DNA from: Nocardia aurantia
Lineage (GTDB): Bacteria; Actinomycetota; Actinomycetes; Mycobacteriales; Mycobacteriaceae
Direction of reading: 5' to 3'
Assembly (NCBI RefSeq): GCF_009604425.1
Contig: NZ_WEGI01000003.1
Coordinates: 582,952-646,951, forward strand
DNA length: 64,000 nucleotides
The translations under genes were made by a program, and so were the position numbers. The notes under the pieces are model-generated. The model saw nothing but the letters and a program-made list of their open reading frames with translations. It made no database searches and was not told the DNA's origin. Shown here piece after piece: positions 10,734 through 20,559 of the stretch (positions within the stretch are counted from its first letter, which is position 1; the number at the start of each line of letters is the position of its first letter).

Positions 10734-10835
10734 TCACAGGGGCATCGGCCCGAACGACCCGGTGGATGCCCACGAGAACCAGGTGGCGACGCGCTGCACG
10801 ATCAGGGCTACGACGTCGATGGCGGTACTGCCCAT
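10734..10835 (-). CDS. Possible 33-aa small protein
   Basis: ORF of 33 codons with ATG 10835 preceded by GTGAGGAAATCCG, a good ribosome site. The product MGSTAIDVVALIVQRVATWF... has a short hydrophobic stretch (IDVVALIV) and then aromatic residues, suggestive of a membrane-associated microprotein. A TTACGCT -10-like sequence lies about 40 bases upstream on this strand (near 10875). No homology claim is made. Confidence 0.35.
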   Translation of the reverse strand: MGSTAIDVVALIVQRVATWFSWASTGSFGPMPL

Positions 10836-11016
10836 CGGATTTCCTCACATTCGGTCGACTTACGAACTCCGGCAGCGTAACCGAAACGTTATTCCGTGGA
10901 CAGACCCGTACGGGCCGGTGGGCCCGGTGTGGCCGGAGGCGAGGTCCCGTTGAACGTCGTATGAACTATTGTGCGGCTACTGTGCCGTTGCTCGCGCGCG
11001 GTACGAAACTGATCGC
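10836..11016 (+). promoter_or_regulatory. Region upstream of pitA
   Basis: No gene is seen here. It must hold the start signals for pitA on the plus strand and for the possible small ORF on the other strand. The stretch 10960-11016 is relatively A/T-rich (GTATGAACTATTGTG) and may be the pitA promoter; no ribosome site stands before GTG 11017, which suggests a short or absent leader. Confidence 0.3.
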
Positions 11017-12198
11017 GTGAGCGCAGAATTGCTAGTACTACTCATCGTTATAGTCACCGCGCTGGCCTTCGACTTCACGAACGGCTTCCACGACACGGCG
11101 AACGCCATGGCGACCTCCATCGCCACCGGGGCGCTCGGTCCGCGCACCGCGGTGGCGATGTCGGCGGTGCTGAACCTGGTCGGTGCCTTCCTCTCCGTCG
11201 AGGTGGCCAAGACGGTGTCCGGCGGCTTGCTGAAGATCAACGACGTGCACCACATGCAGTTGTTGCACATCGTCTTCGCGGGTCTGGTCGGCGCCATCCT
11301 GTGGAACCTGATCACCTGGTTGTTCGGTATCCCGTCGAGTTCGTCGCACGCCCTGTTCGGCGGCCTGATCGGGTCCGCGATGGCGGCGCTGGGCGCCAGT
11401 GGCGTCATCTGGACCGGTGACCAGAAGACCGGCCTGATCAACAAGGTCATCCTGCCGGCCCTGCTGGCCCCGTTCGTCGCGGCCCTGGTCGCGGCGCTGG
11501 GCACCTACCTCGTCTACCGGTTCACCCGGAATTCGGCGGAAACGAAGGTGCGCAAGGGATTCCGGATCGGCCAGATCGGCTCGGCGGCGCTGGTCTCGCT
11601 GGCGCACGGCACCAACGACGCGCAGAAGACCATGGGTGTGATCTTCATGGCGCTGGTCGCGCACGGCACCTTCACCAACAAGGACGACATCCCGCTGTGG
11701 GTGAAGCTGTTGTGTGCGCTGGCGATCGCCTCGGGCACCTACCTGGGCGGCTGGCGGATCATCCGCACGCTCGGCAAGGGTCTGGTCGAGATCGACTCCC
11801 CGCAGGGCTTCGCGGCCGAATCCTCTTCGGCGGCAATCATTCTCACCTCGGCGCAGTTCGGCCTGCCGCTGTCCACGACGCAGGCGGCGACCGGCTCCAT
11901 CCTCGGCACCGGACTCGGTAAGCCGGGCGCGGAGGTGCGCTGGGGCGTGATGGGCCGGATGGCGCTGGCGTGGGTGTTCACCCTGCCGCTGGCAGCGATC
12001 GTCGGCGCCTTCTGCTGGTGGATCGCGGATCTGGCGGGCGGCCTCGGCGGCGCGCTGATCGACCTGGCCATCCTGGTGGTCGCCTCCGGTTACATCTACC
12101 TGCGCTCGCGCCGCAACCCGGTCGACACGAGCAATGTCAACGCCGAATGGGAGGGCAGCGACGTGCCCGCCGCTCCCACCACGCCGGCGAACGTCTAG
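11017..12198 (+). CDS. pitA: Low-affinity inorganic phosphate transporter PitA
   Basis: 393-aa polytopic membrane protein (about ten hydrophobic segments) that imports phosphate, usually as a metal-phosphate with protons. The two internal repeats carry the PiT signatures FTNGFHDTANAMATSIATG (N-terminal) and LAHGTNDAQKTMGVIFMAL (C-terminal); GIPSSSSHALFGGL and STTQAATGSILG are the paired pore motifs. GTG 11017 is selected because the protein then begins SAELLVLLIVIVTALAFDFTNG, as in the family. It is followed at 11 bases by two small genes, the same set as Rv0545c-Rv0544c-Rv0543c in M. tuberculosis. Confidence 0.96.
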   Translation: MSAELLVLLIVIVTALAFDFTNGFHDTANAMATSIATGALGPRTAVAMSAVLNLVGAFLSVEVAKTVSGGLLKINDVHHMQLLHIVFAGLVGAILWNLITWLFGIPSSSSHALFGGLIGSAMAALGASGVIWTGDQKTGLINKVILPALLAPFVAALVAALGTYLVYRFTRNSAETKVRKGFRIGQIGSAALVSLAHGTNDAQKTMGVIFMALVAHGTFTNKDDIPLWVKLLCALAIASGTYLGGWRIIRTLGKGLVEIDSPQGFAAESSSAAIILTSAQFGLPLSTTQAATGSILGTGLGKPGAEVRWGVMGRMALAWVFTLPLAAIVGAFCWWIADLAGGLGGALIDLAILVVASGYIYLRSRRNPVDTSNVNAEWEGSDVPAAPTTPANV

Positions 12199-12209
12199 GG
12201 GACTCACTG

Positions 12210-12518
12210 ATGCATACCTTCTACGCCATCGCCAAATCCCTGGGCGAGGTGACCCTCATCGGCCTGCTGCTCGGCGCGGGCATCCCGCTGGTCTTCGCCC
12301 TGGGGATCCGGTTCTGGGCGCTGGAGCCCGCCGTCGCGGAGGGCGGTTCGGGCGCGGTCGCCGAACGGCGCGGCAATCCGGTCGCCCAGGCGATCGCCTA
12401 CCTCTGCTTCGCACTCGTGATCGTCGCGGTGGTCCTCGGAATCCTGTACATCGCAAAGGATTTCATCAGCCACACCTTCGATGTCCAGCTGTTCGGCGCC
12501 AAGCCCCCCAAGAAGTGA
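12210..12518 (+). CDS. Small two-helix membrane protein (Rv0544c type)
   Basis: 102 aa, with hydrophobic segments at about residues 15-37 (IGLLLGAGIPLVFALGIRFW) and 60-83 (QAIAYLCFALVIVAVVLGIL). ATG 12210 is 11 bases after the pitA stop. Gene order pitA / small membrane protein / DUF3349 is shared with mycobacteria, which suggests a role with phosphate transport, for example as a PitA partner; no function is established. Confidence 0.85.
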   Translation: MHTFYAIAKSLGEVTLIGLLLGAGIPLVFALGIRFWALEPAVAEGGSGAVAERRGNPVAQAIAYLCFALVIVAVVLGILYIAKDFISHTFDVQLFGAKPPKK

Positions 12519-12528
12519 GCTCATTCGC

Positions 12529-12834
12529 ATGACCGAGAACGTCTCCCTGCTGGAATCCATCCTGAACTGGCTCCGGGCGGGCTACCCGCACGGTGTGCCG
12601 TCGGAGGACTACGTCGCGCTGTTCGCGATCCTGCATCGCCGGCTCACCGAGACCGAGGTGGAGGAGATCGTCGCGCAGCTGACCGCGAACGATCCGGAGA
12701 AGGTCGACGAGGCCGCGATCGAGGCGGCCATCACCAAGCTGGCCCACGAACAGCCGGGCTCCGACGATGTGGCCCGGGTGGCCTCGAAGCTGGCCGCCGG
12801 CGGCTGGCCGCTGGCGCATCCGGCGCAGATCTGA
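12529..12834 (+). CDS. DUF3349 protein (Rv0543c type)
   Basis: 101-aa acidic helical protein (MTENVSLLESILNWLRAGYPHGVPSEDYVAL...). The GYPxGVP(S/P)EDYVALFA stretch is characteristic of DUF3349. Structures of mycobacterial members show a small helical fold of unknown function. Start ATG 12529 gives the family N-terminus and lies 10 bases after the preceding stop; it is the last gene of the pitA unit. Confidence 0.88.
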   Translation: MTENVSLLESILNWLRAGYPHGVPSEDYVALFAILHRRLTETEVEEIVAQLTANDPEKVDEAAIEAAITKLAHEQPGSDDVARVASKLAAGGWPLAHPAQI

Positions 12835-12943
12835 CCGACCGATAGCGTGCACCGCCCGGCTCCGATCGGCCGGGCAGGTTCGCGAACACGGGTGGGCTCG
12901 GACCGACCGGCCGGAGCCCGCCCGTGTCACCGTCGCCGATGCG

Positions 12944-12982
12944 CGCGTGAACTCCCGGCCGGACCGGCCGGGAGCTCACGCG
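12944..12982. terminator. Bidirectional hairpin between the pitA unit and glcB
   Basis: A 17-bp stem with one mismatch, CGCGTGAACTCCCGGCC / GGCCGGGAGCTCACGCG, and a 5-base loop. It ends just before the glcB stop (12989), so it can serve both converging units. Confidence 0.75.
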
Positions 12983-12988
12983 GTGTTC

Positions 12989-15172
12989 TCAGTTCTTCGC
13001 GGCCAGTGCCTTCGCCTCGCGGCGGCGGCGGTGCAGGATCGGTTCGGTATAGCCGTTGGGCTGCGTGCCGCCCTCCAGGATCAGCTCCTTGGCCGCCTGG
13101 AACGCGACACTGCCGGCGAAGTCGGGGGCCAGCGGCCGGTACAGCCGGTCGCCCGCGTTCTGCCGGTCCACCACCGGGGCCATCCGCTCCAGGCTCGCCA
13201 CCACCTCGGCCTCGGTGATGATGCCGTGGCGCAGCCAGTTCGCCATCAGCTGGCTCGAGATGCGCAGTGTCGCACGGTCTTCCATGAGCGCGATGTCCTC
13301 GATGTCGGGCACCTTGGAGCAGCCGACGCCCTGGTCGATCCAGCGGACCACGTAGCCCAGGATCGACTGCGAGTTGTTGTCCAGCTCGGTGCGGATCTCC
13401 TCGGCGGTCCAGTTCGGGTCCGCCGCCAGCGGGATCTCGAGGATCTGATCGACGGTCGCGCGGGCGCCGCCCTTGGCGATCTCGGCCTGCCGTGCGAACA
13501 CGTCCACCAGGTGGTAATGGGTGGCGTGCAGGGTGGCGGCGGTCGGCGACGGCACCCACGCGGTGGTCGCGCCGGCCCGCGGGTGGCCGATCTTCTGCTT
13601 CAGCATGTCGGCCATCAGGTCCGGCATGGCCCACATGCCCTTGCCGATCTGCGCCTTGTGCGGCAGGCCCGCCTCGAGGCCCTTGTCGACATTCCAGTCC
13701 TCGTACGAGGCGATCCACTGCTGCTTCTTCATGTCGGCCTTGCGGACCATCGGGCCGGCCACCATGGAGGTGTGGATCTCGTCGCCGGTGCGGTCCAGGA
13801 AGCCGGTGTTGATGAACACCACGCGGTCGCGCGCGGCGGCGATGCACGCCTTCAGGTTGACCGTGGTGCGGCGCTCCTCGTCCATGATGCCGACCTTGAG
13901 GGTGTTGCGCGGCAGGCCGAGCACGTCCTCGATCCGGTCGAACAGGTCGTTGGCGAAGGCCACCTCGTCCGGGCCGTGCATCTTCGGCTTCACGATGTAG
14001 ACGCTGCCGGTGCGGGAGTTGCTCACCCGGGCGCCGCCGCGCAGCGAGTGCACCGCGGTCAGCGAGGTGAGCAGGCCGTCCAGGATGCCCTCGGGGATCT
14101 CGTTGCCCTCGGCGTCGAGGATCGCGTCCGAGGTCATCAGGTGGCCCACGTTGCGGACGAACAGGAGCGACCGGCCGTGCAGCACGAGGTCGGAGCCGTC
14201 GAGCGCGGTGTAGACCCGGTCCGGGTTCATGGTCCGGGTGAAGGTCTTGCCGCCCTTGCTGACCTCCTCGGCCAGCTCGCCCTTCATCAGGCCCAGCCAG
14301 TTGTGGTAGCCGAGCACCTTGTCCTCGGCGTCGACGGCGGCCACCGAATCCTCGAAGTCCATGATCGTGGTGACCGCGGATTCCAGCACGACGTCCTTGA
14401 CGCCGGCGGTGTCGGTGGAGCCGATCGGCGAGGACGGGTCGATCTGGATCTCGATGTGCAGGCCGTTGTGCCGCAGCAGCACGGAACTCGGCGACGCCGG
14501 ATCGCCCAGGTAGCCGACCAGCGCGGCGGCGTCGGCCAGGCCGATGCCGGTGCCGTCCTCGAGGGTGACCTCGAGCTCACCGTCGACGATCTTGTACGCC
14601 TGCGAGCCGATGTGCGAGCCGGTGATCAGCGGCACCGCGTCGTCGAGGAAGTTGCGGGCCCACTCGATGACCTTGTCGCCGCGGACCTTGTTGTAGCCGG
14701 AGCCCTTCTCGGCGCCGCCGGTCTCCGGGATGGCGTCGGTGCCGTACAGCGCGTCGTACAGCGAGCCCCAGCGGGCGTTGGCGGCGTTGATCGCGAACCG
14801 GGCGTTCATCACCGGCACCACCAGCTGCGGACCGGCGGTGGTGGCGATCTCGTCGTCGACGTTCTCCGTGCCGATGGCGAAGTCGGCCGGCTCCTCGGTC
14901 AGGTAGCCGATCTCGACCAGGAATTTCTTGTACGCGGCCTTGTCGTAGCCGGTACCCGGGTTCTCCGCGTGCCAGGCGTCCAGCTTGCCCTGGATCGCGT
15001 CGCGCTCGGCGAGCAGTGCGCGGTTGCGCGGGGCGAGTTCGGTGATGATCGCCGCGGCACCGGCCCAGAACGCGGCGGAATCTACGCCGGTGCCGGGGAT
15101 CGCCTGGTTCTCGACGAAGTCGTGGAGAACCGTGGCCACCTGAAGCCCGCCGACCTGGATCCGCTCTGTCAT
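12989..15172 (-). CDS. glcB: Malate synthase G
   Basis: Condenses glyoxylate with acetyl-CoA to malate, completing the glyoxylate shunt in the cytoplasm. 727 aa, the length of the G isoform. Conserved TIM-barrel segments are seen: [67 protein letters not shown] and [15 protein letters not shown]. Orthologous to Rv1837c and in the matching position between gcvP and the CNNM genes. A GTACTAAATC stretch about 35 bases before the start on this strand could be a -10 region. Carbon flux here connects with GarA control of 2-oxoglutarate dehydrogenase. Confidence 0.97.
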   Translation of the reverse strand: MTERIQVGGLQVATVLHDFVENQAIPGTGVDSAAFWAGAAAIITELAPRNRALLAERDAIQGKLDAWHAENPGTGYDKAAYKKFLVEIGYLTEEPADFAIGTENVDDEIATTAGPQLVVPVMNARFAINAANARWGSLYDALYGTDAIPETGGAEKGSGYNKVRGDKVIEWARNFLDDAVPLITGSHIGSQAYKIVDGELEVTLEDGTGIGLADAAALVGYLGDPASPSSVLLRHNGLHIEIQIDPSSPIGSTDTAGVKDVVLESAVTTIMDFEDSVAAVDAEDKVLGYHNWLGLMKGELAEEVSKGGKTFTRTMNPDRVYTALDGSDLVLHGRSLLFVRNVGHLMTSDAILDAEGNEIPEGILDGLLTSLTAVHSLRGGARVSNSRTGSVYIVKPKMHGPDEVAFANDLFDRIEDVLGLPRNTLKVGIMDEERRTTVNLKACIAAARDRVVFINTGFLDRTGDEIHTSMVAGPMVRKADMKKQQWIASYEDWNVDKGLEAGLPHKAQIGKGMWAMPDLMADMLKQKIGHPRAGATTAWVPSPTAATLHATHYHLVDVFARQAEIAKGGARATVDQILEIPLAADPNWTAEEIRTELDNNSQSILGYVVRWIDQGVGCSKVPDIEDIALMEDRATLRISSQLMANWLRHGIITEAEVVASLERMAPVVDRQNAGDRLYRPLAPDFAGSVAFQAAKELILEGGTQPNGYTEPILHRRRREAKALAAKN

Positions 15173-15285
15173 CTACTGCCTCATTTCGAGAAAGCCGGAT
15201 GGATTTAGTACGCCTGTCATGTTACCCGGCAGTAGATGCCGGTCGGCAGGGCCTGTGACCATATGCATTCCCGTCCGGGACCGGT

Positions 15286-16182
15286 TCACTCCCCGGCGAG
15301 TGCCCCGGCGTCGGCGAGCAGGATCTCGGTGGCGGCCAGCAGCCGCTCCCGCAGCGGGCCCGCCCGCTCGGCCAGCCGGGATTGTTCCCGCACATAGTCC
15401 GCCCGGCCGGCCGGAGTCTCGACCGGGATCGGGGCGTAGCCGAGTCCGGACAGGTCGTAGGGGCTGGCCCGCATATCGAGATCGCGTGCGGCGCAAGCGA
15501 GTTCGAAGCAGTCCAGCAGCAGGTCGGAGTCGATCAGCGGGATCAGCTTGAAGCCCCACTTGTACAGGTCCATGGTCGCGTGCAGGCAGCCCGGCTGTTC
15601 GCGGCGCACCTGGTCGGCGCGGGTCAGCGGCTCGGCGTTGCGCGGCGCGGCCGCCGGGGTGAAGAACCGGTAGGCGTCGAAATGTGTGCAGCGCAACGGC
15701 ATCGAGTCCACCACCGCGTCGGTGCCCGCGCCGCCCAGCCGCAGCGGCAGCTGGCGGTGCCGGACCTCGTCGGTGCGGTACACCATCGCCCATTCGTGCA
15801 GGCCGAAACAGGACAGCTGCGCGGGCCGGGACGCGGTGGCGCGCAACAGATCCGCCACGAAGGCGACGGTGTCGCGGCGGGCCGCCAGGAAGGCGGGATC
15901 GGCGGTCCGCGCGGACCCGTCACCCGGCGCCTCGTGGTAGCCGCGCGCGCCCGCGAACTCGGGCGCGTTCGCCAGCGCGACGCCGTAGCCGGGATGCCAG
16001 CGCCGCAACTGCGCGGGCTTGTGCCCGTAATAGGTGAACAGGAAGTCGATCACCGGATGCTTCGTGCCGGCCGCCCGCCGGTCGAGATACGCGCCGATCA
16101 GCGCGTCGACCCGCAGCCGGTGCGTGGCCGCCCGGGCCCGCCATTCGGGCTCGGGCAGCACGCGCACGCGGTCGGCGCTCAT
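15286..16182 (-). CDS. Protein of the family commonly named 3-methyladenine DNA glycosylase
   Basis: 298 aa, soluble, starting MSADRVRVLPEPEWRARAA. The sequence resembles a conserved mycolata family annotated as 3-methyladenine DNA glycosylase, with stretches such as FLFTYYGHKPAQLRRWHPGYG and LHATMDLYKWGFKLIPL. I see no helix-hairpin-helix GPD motif, so the enzymatic label is weak and rests on naming habit. ATG 16182 overlaps the TGA of the upstream CNNM gene (ATGA, 16179-16182), so it is coupled to the two CBS-domain membrane proteins, which does not by itself suggest DNA repair. Confidence 0.6.
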   Translation of the reverse strand: MSADRVRVLPEPEWRARAATHRLRVDALIGAYLDRRAAGTKHPVIDFLFTYYGHKPAQLRRWHPGYGVALANAPEFAGARGYHEAPGDGSARTADPAFLAARRDTVAFVADLLRATASRPAQLSCFGLHEWAMVYRTDEVRHRQLPLRLGGAGTDAVVDSMPLRCTHFDAYRFFTPAAAPRNAEPLTRADQVRREQPGCLHATMDLYKWGFKLIPLIDSDLLLDCFELACAARDLDMRASPYDLSGLGYAPIPVETPAGRADYVREQSRLAERAGPLRERLLAATEILLADAGALAGE

Positions 16183-17243
16183 TCCGCGATCCGGTGGGTG
16201 GCGTCGCGGACGGTGCCCACGAACTCCTCCACCAGGTCCTCGAGGGCGACGATGCCCACCGTGTTGCCGCGGGTGTCGACCACGCGGCCGAGGTGGCTGT
16301 TGGTGCGGCGCAGCCGGGCCAGCGCCTCGAACAGCGTGGTGCCGCTGCCGACCGTCGGCAGCGGCCGGATATCGGACCGCGGGATCGGTGTGGCCGGACC
16401 GGCGGTATCGTCGGCGACCTTGTCCAGCACGTCCTTGACGTGCAGGTAGCCGACCAGCGAGCCGTCGTCGGCGCGGACCGGGTAGCGGGAGAAACCGGTC
16501 TCGGCGACCGCGGATTCGATATCGCCGAGGGTGGTGCCGTCGCCGCGCAGCGGTACCGACCGGGTTCGGGCCAGCGACACCATCACATCGGCGACGATCC
16601 GGTCGGTGGTGCCCAGCGCCTGGGTGAGTCGGCGGTGCTCCTCCTCGTCGAGCAGGCCCTCGGAGCGGGACTCGCCGATCATCTCGGCCAGCTCCACCGA
16701 GGACACGGTCGCGTCGAGTTCGTCCTTCGGCTCGATCCGCAGCGCCCGCAGCGACAGGTTCGCGGCCAGGTTGTACAGCGTGATCAGCGGCCGAGCGACC
16801 CGCAGCCACCACAGCAGCACCGGGACCAGCAGCAGCGCGACCCGCTCCGGCCCGGCGAGGGCGATGTTCTTCGGGATCATCTCGCCCAGCAGCATGTGCA
16901 GGACCACCACGAGAACCAGCGCGACCGCGAACGACACCGGATGCTGCACCTGTTCGGGCACCCGCACCAGCTCGAACACCGGATGCAGCAGCCGCCCGGC
17001 CGCGGGCTCGCCGATCCGGCCCAGCAGCAGCGAGCAGATCGTCACGCCGAGCTGGGCGGCGGCCAGCATCATCGACAGATGCTCACCGGCCCGGATGACC
17101 GTGTTGGCGCCGCGCTTGCCCTGGGCCGCCAGCGATTCCAGCCGGTCGCGACGGGCGGAGATCAGGGCGAACTCCGCGCCGACGAACAGCGCGTTGCCGC
17201 CGACCAGCACCAGCGTCAGCAGGACGGGGAAGAACTCACTCAT
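16179..17243 (-). CDS. CNNM/CBS-domain membrane protein, short form (Rv1841c type)
   Basis: 354 aa. The N-terminal CNNM (DUF21) domain has about four hydrophobic segments (FPVLLTLVLVGGNALFVGAEFALISARRDRLE), then a cytoplasmic CBS pair at about residues 210-345 (RSVPLRGDGTTLGDIESAV, VGIVALEDLVEEFVGTV). It lacks the CorC_HlyC domain of its upstream neighbour. CNNM proteins take part in magnesium or cobalt transport or efflux. The start overlaps the end of the longer paralogue by 8 bases; the stop overlaps the next gene by 4. The two CNNM paralogues may form a heteromer (inference). Confidence 0.9.
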   Translation of the reverse strand: MSEFFPVLLTLVLVGGNALFVGAEFALISARRDRLESLAAQGKRGANTVIRAGEHLSMMLAAAQLGVTICSLLLGRIGEPAAGRLLHPVFELVRVPEQVQHPVSFAVALVLVVVLHMLLGEMIPKNIALAGPERVALLLVPVLLWWLRVARPLITLYNLAANLSLRALRIEPKDELDATVSSVELAEMIGESRSEGLLDEEEHRRLTQALGTTDRIVADVMVSLARTRSVPLRGDGTTLGDIESAVAETGFSRYPVRADDGSLVGYLHVKDVLDKVADDTAGPATPIPRSDIRPLPTVGSGTTLFEALARLRRTNSHLGRVVDTRGNTVGIVALEDLVEEFVGTVRDATHRIAE

Positions 17244-18621
17244 GGCTCAGCTCCCACAGCGCGAGCGCGGCGGCGTCGACCGGGGACAGCAGCACCCGGT
17301 CGATGCGGCGGCCGTCCATCCGCTCCACGGTGGCCAGCCAGCCGCCGTCGGTGTGCGGATCCAGCGGTTCGACGCCGGGCTGGGGCAGCAGCACCTCGTC
17401 ACCGACCACCGGGATGCGGCCGAGCCGGGTCAGCACCAGGCCGCCGAGGGTCTCGTACTCGCCCTCGGGCGCGTCGTAGCCGGTGGCGCGGGCCACCTCG
17501 TCGATGCGCAGCAGGCCCGAGCAGTTCCAGCCGACGCCGGCGCGGCGGACGTCGAGTTCCTCCTCGTCGTGCTCGTCGCGGACGTCGCCGAGGATCTCCT
17601 CGATGATGTCCTCCATCGTCACCAGGCCCGCGGTGCCGCCGTACTCGTCGACCACGATCGCCACCTGCATACCGTCGGCGCGGACGCGTTCGAGCACCTC
17701 GTCGCCGTCGAGGCTGGCGGGCACGATCGGCACCGGGCGGGCCAGATTCTGCAGGCGGATGGTGTTGCGCTGCGAGATCGGATAGCGGAAGGCCTGTTTG
17801 ATATGCACGATGCCGAGGGTGTTGTCCAGGTCGCCGTCGACCACCGGGAACCGGGAGTAGCCGGTGCGGGCGGCGGCGGCGATGAGGTCGGTGATGGTGC
17901 TGTCGCGTTCCAGCGACTCGATCTTCACCCGCGGGGTCATCAGTTCCTCGGCGCTGCGGTCGCCGAATTCCAGCGATCGGTCCACCACCTGCGCGGTGCG
18001 CTGATCGAGCACGCCGCGCTGCGCGGAGGTGCGGACCAGTGAACCGAGCTCCTCGGCGGAGCGGGCCGAGCGCAGTTCCTCGGCCGGTTCGACGCCCATT
18101 CGGCGTACCGCCCAGTTGGCGGCGCCGTTGAGCAGTTTGATCAGCCACGAGAAGGTGGTGGAGAAGGCGATCATCGGGCCGGCGGAGAACCGGGCGGCGC
18201 CCAGCGGGGAGGCGATGGCGATGTTCTTCGGGACCAGTTCGCCGTAGATCATCGACAGCGAGGTGGCCAGCACCAGCGCCAGCGTGATCGAGATGCCGTG
18301 CGCCGCAGCGGAACCCAGCCCGATGGCGGTGCACAGCGGCTCGAACAGCCGGGCCAGCACGGGTTCGGCGATGTAACCGGTGACCAGCGTGGTGATGGTG
18401 ATGCCGAGTTGTGCGCCGGACAGCTGGAAGGAGAGGGTGTGATGCGCGTGGCGGACCTGCCGGGCCCGCCGGTCGCCGCCCCTCGCGTGCGCCTCGACGG
18501 TGCTGCGTTCCAGGGTGGTCAGCGAGAATTCCGCGGTGACGAACAGCGCGGTGCCCAGGGTGAGTGCGACGAAACCCACCAGACTGAGCAGGGTGATCAG
18601 AACCGTCATGTTCAGCACCAC
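17236..18621 (-). CDS. CNNM/CBS/CorC_HlyC membrane protein (Rv1842c type)
   Basis: 461 aa. Domain order: CNNM transmembrane domain (about residues 5-195, four hydrophobic segments), CBS pair (about 210-345, VVDEYGGTAGLVTMEDIIEEILGD), CorC_HlyC C-terminal domain (about 355-445). Likely magnesium/divalent-metal transport. The GTG at 18621 gives MVLNMTVLITLL; ATG 18609 is an equally possible start because neither has a strong ribosome site. First gene of a three-gene unit with overlapping ends. The 5' region (18622-18853) is unusually long and structured and could control the unit. Confidence 0.9.
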   Translation of the reverse strand: MVLNMTVLITLLSLVGFVALTLGTALFVTAEFSLTTLERSTVEAHARGGDRRARQVRHAHHTLSFQLSGAQLGITITTLVTGYIAEPVLARLFEPLCTAIGLGSAAAHGISITLALVLATSLSMIYGELVPKNIAIASPLGAARFSAGPMIAFSTTFSWLIKLLNGAANWAVRRMGVEPAEELRSARSAEELGSLVRTSAQRGVLDQRTAQVVDRSLEFGDRSAEELMTPRVKIESLERDSTITDLIAAAARTGYSRFPVVDGDLDNTLGIVHIKQAFRYPISQRNTIRLQNLARPVPIVPASLDGDEVLERVRADGMQVAIVVDEYGGTAGLVTMEDIIEEILGDVRDEHDEEELDVRRAGVGWNCSGLLRIDEVARATGYDAPEGEYETLGGLVLTRLGRIPVVGDEVLLPQPGVEPLDPHTDGGWLATVERMDGRRIDRVLLSPVDAAALALWELSHE

Positions 18622-18853
18622 CGGAGCGGGGGCGAGAACGATTCGGTGACGGGGGCGCCGGGTTTGTCACCCGGCTCGGTAGAGGAGCCCTCCTGTGTGG
18701 CGCCCTCGGACGCGGGTGACAACTTGTTCCTTTCGCACGCTTGGTCCACGGATGTACCGGGCGGTGAGGAGGATCTCGCCCCCCGCGCCCGGCGTCACCC
18801 ATGCTACCGGCACCGGCCGACACGTTCTCGGCCGCCGCACACCGGCGCCCGGC
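18622..18853 (-). promoter_or_regulatory. Structured leader region upstream of the CNNM operon
   Basis: 232 bases between guaB1 and the CNNM genes, all transcribed in the same direction. It holds a perfect 6-bp stem GCCGGG/CCCGGC around a 7-base loop (18657-18675), GAGGAGCCCTCCT (about 18681-18693), and three GGGTGAC/GTCACCC copies (18665-18672, about 18713-18720, about 18803-18810) that could pair with each other. A riboswitch or attenuator is possible; I could not match it to the M-box, ydaO or yybP-ykoY consensus. Confidence 0.35.
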
Positions 18854-20467
<1,614 letters not shown>

Positions 20468-20559
20468 TCAGCGGCCGTAGATCGGCAGATCCGTGGTGGA
20501 CACGTCGAATCCGAGCGGGTCGAGGTTCGCCGGCGCATGGCATCGCTCCGGACGACTCA
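20468..20559 (-). pseudogene. Possible C-terminal gene remnant
   Basis: The frame ending TGA at 20468-20470 on the complement reads about 30 residues, ending HAPANLDPLGFDVSTTDLPIYGR. The codon pattern and tail look like the end of a real protein, but there is no ribosome site and no room for the rest, because the helicase gene ends at 20557. It may be the remnant left when the helicase gene was inserted or when a gene here was lost. The rest of the 20291-20556 gap shows no gene. Confidence 0.25.

Noticed and set aside
12767..15208. Open frame of over 800 codons opposite glcB
   Set aside because: High-GC mirror frame with Arg/Val/Gly/Asp bias and no family similarity, while glcB is complete on the other strand.
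18622..18853. M-box, ydaO or yybP-ykoY riboswitch before the CNNM operon
   Set aside because: None of the conserved strings of these classes could be found; kept only as an unassigned leader.
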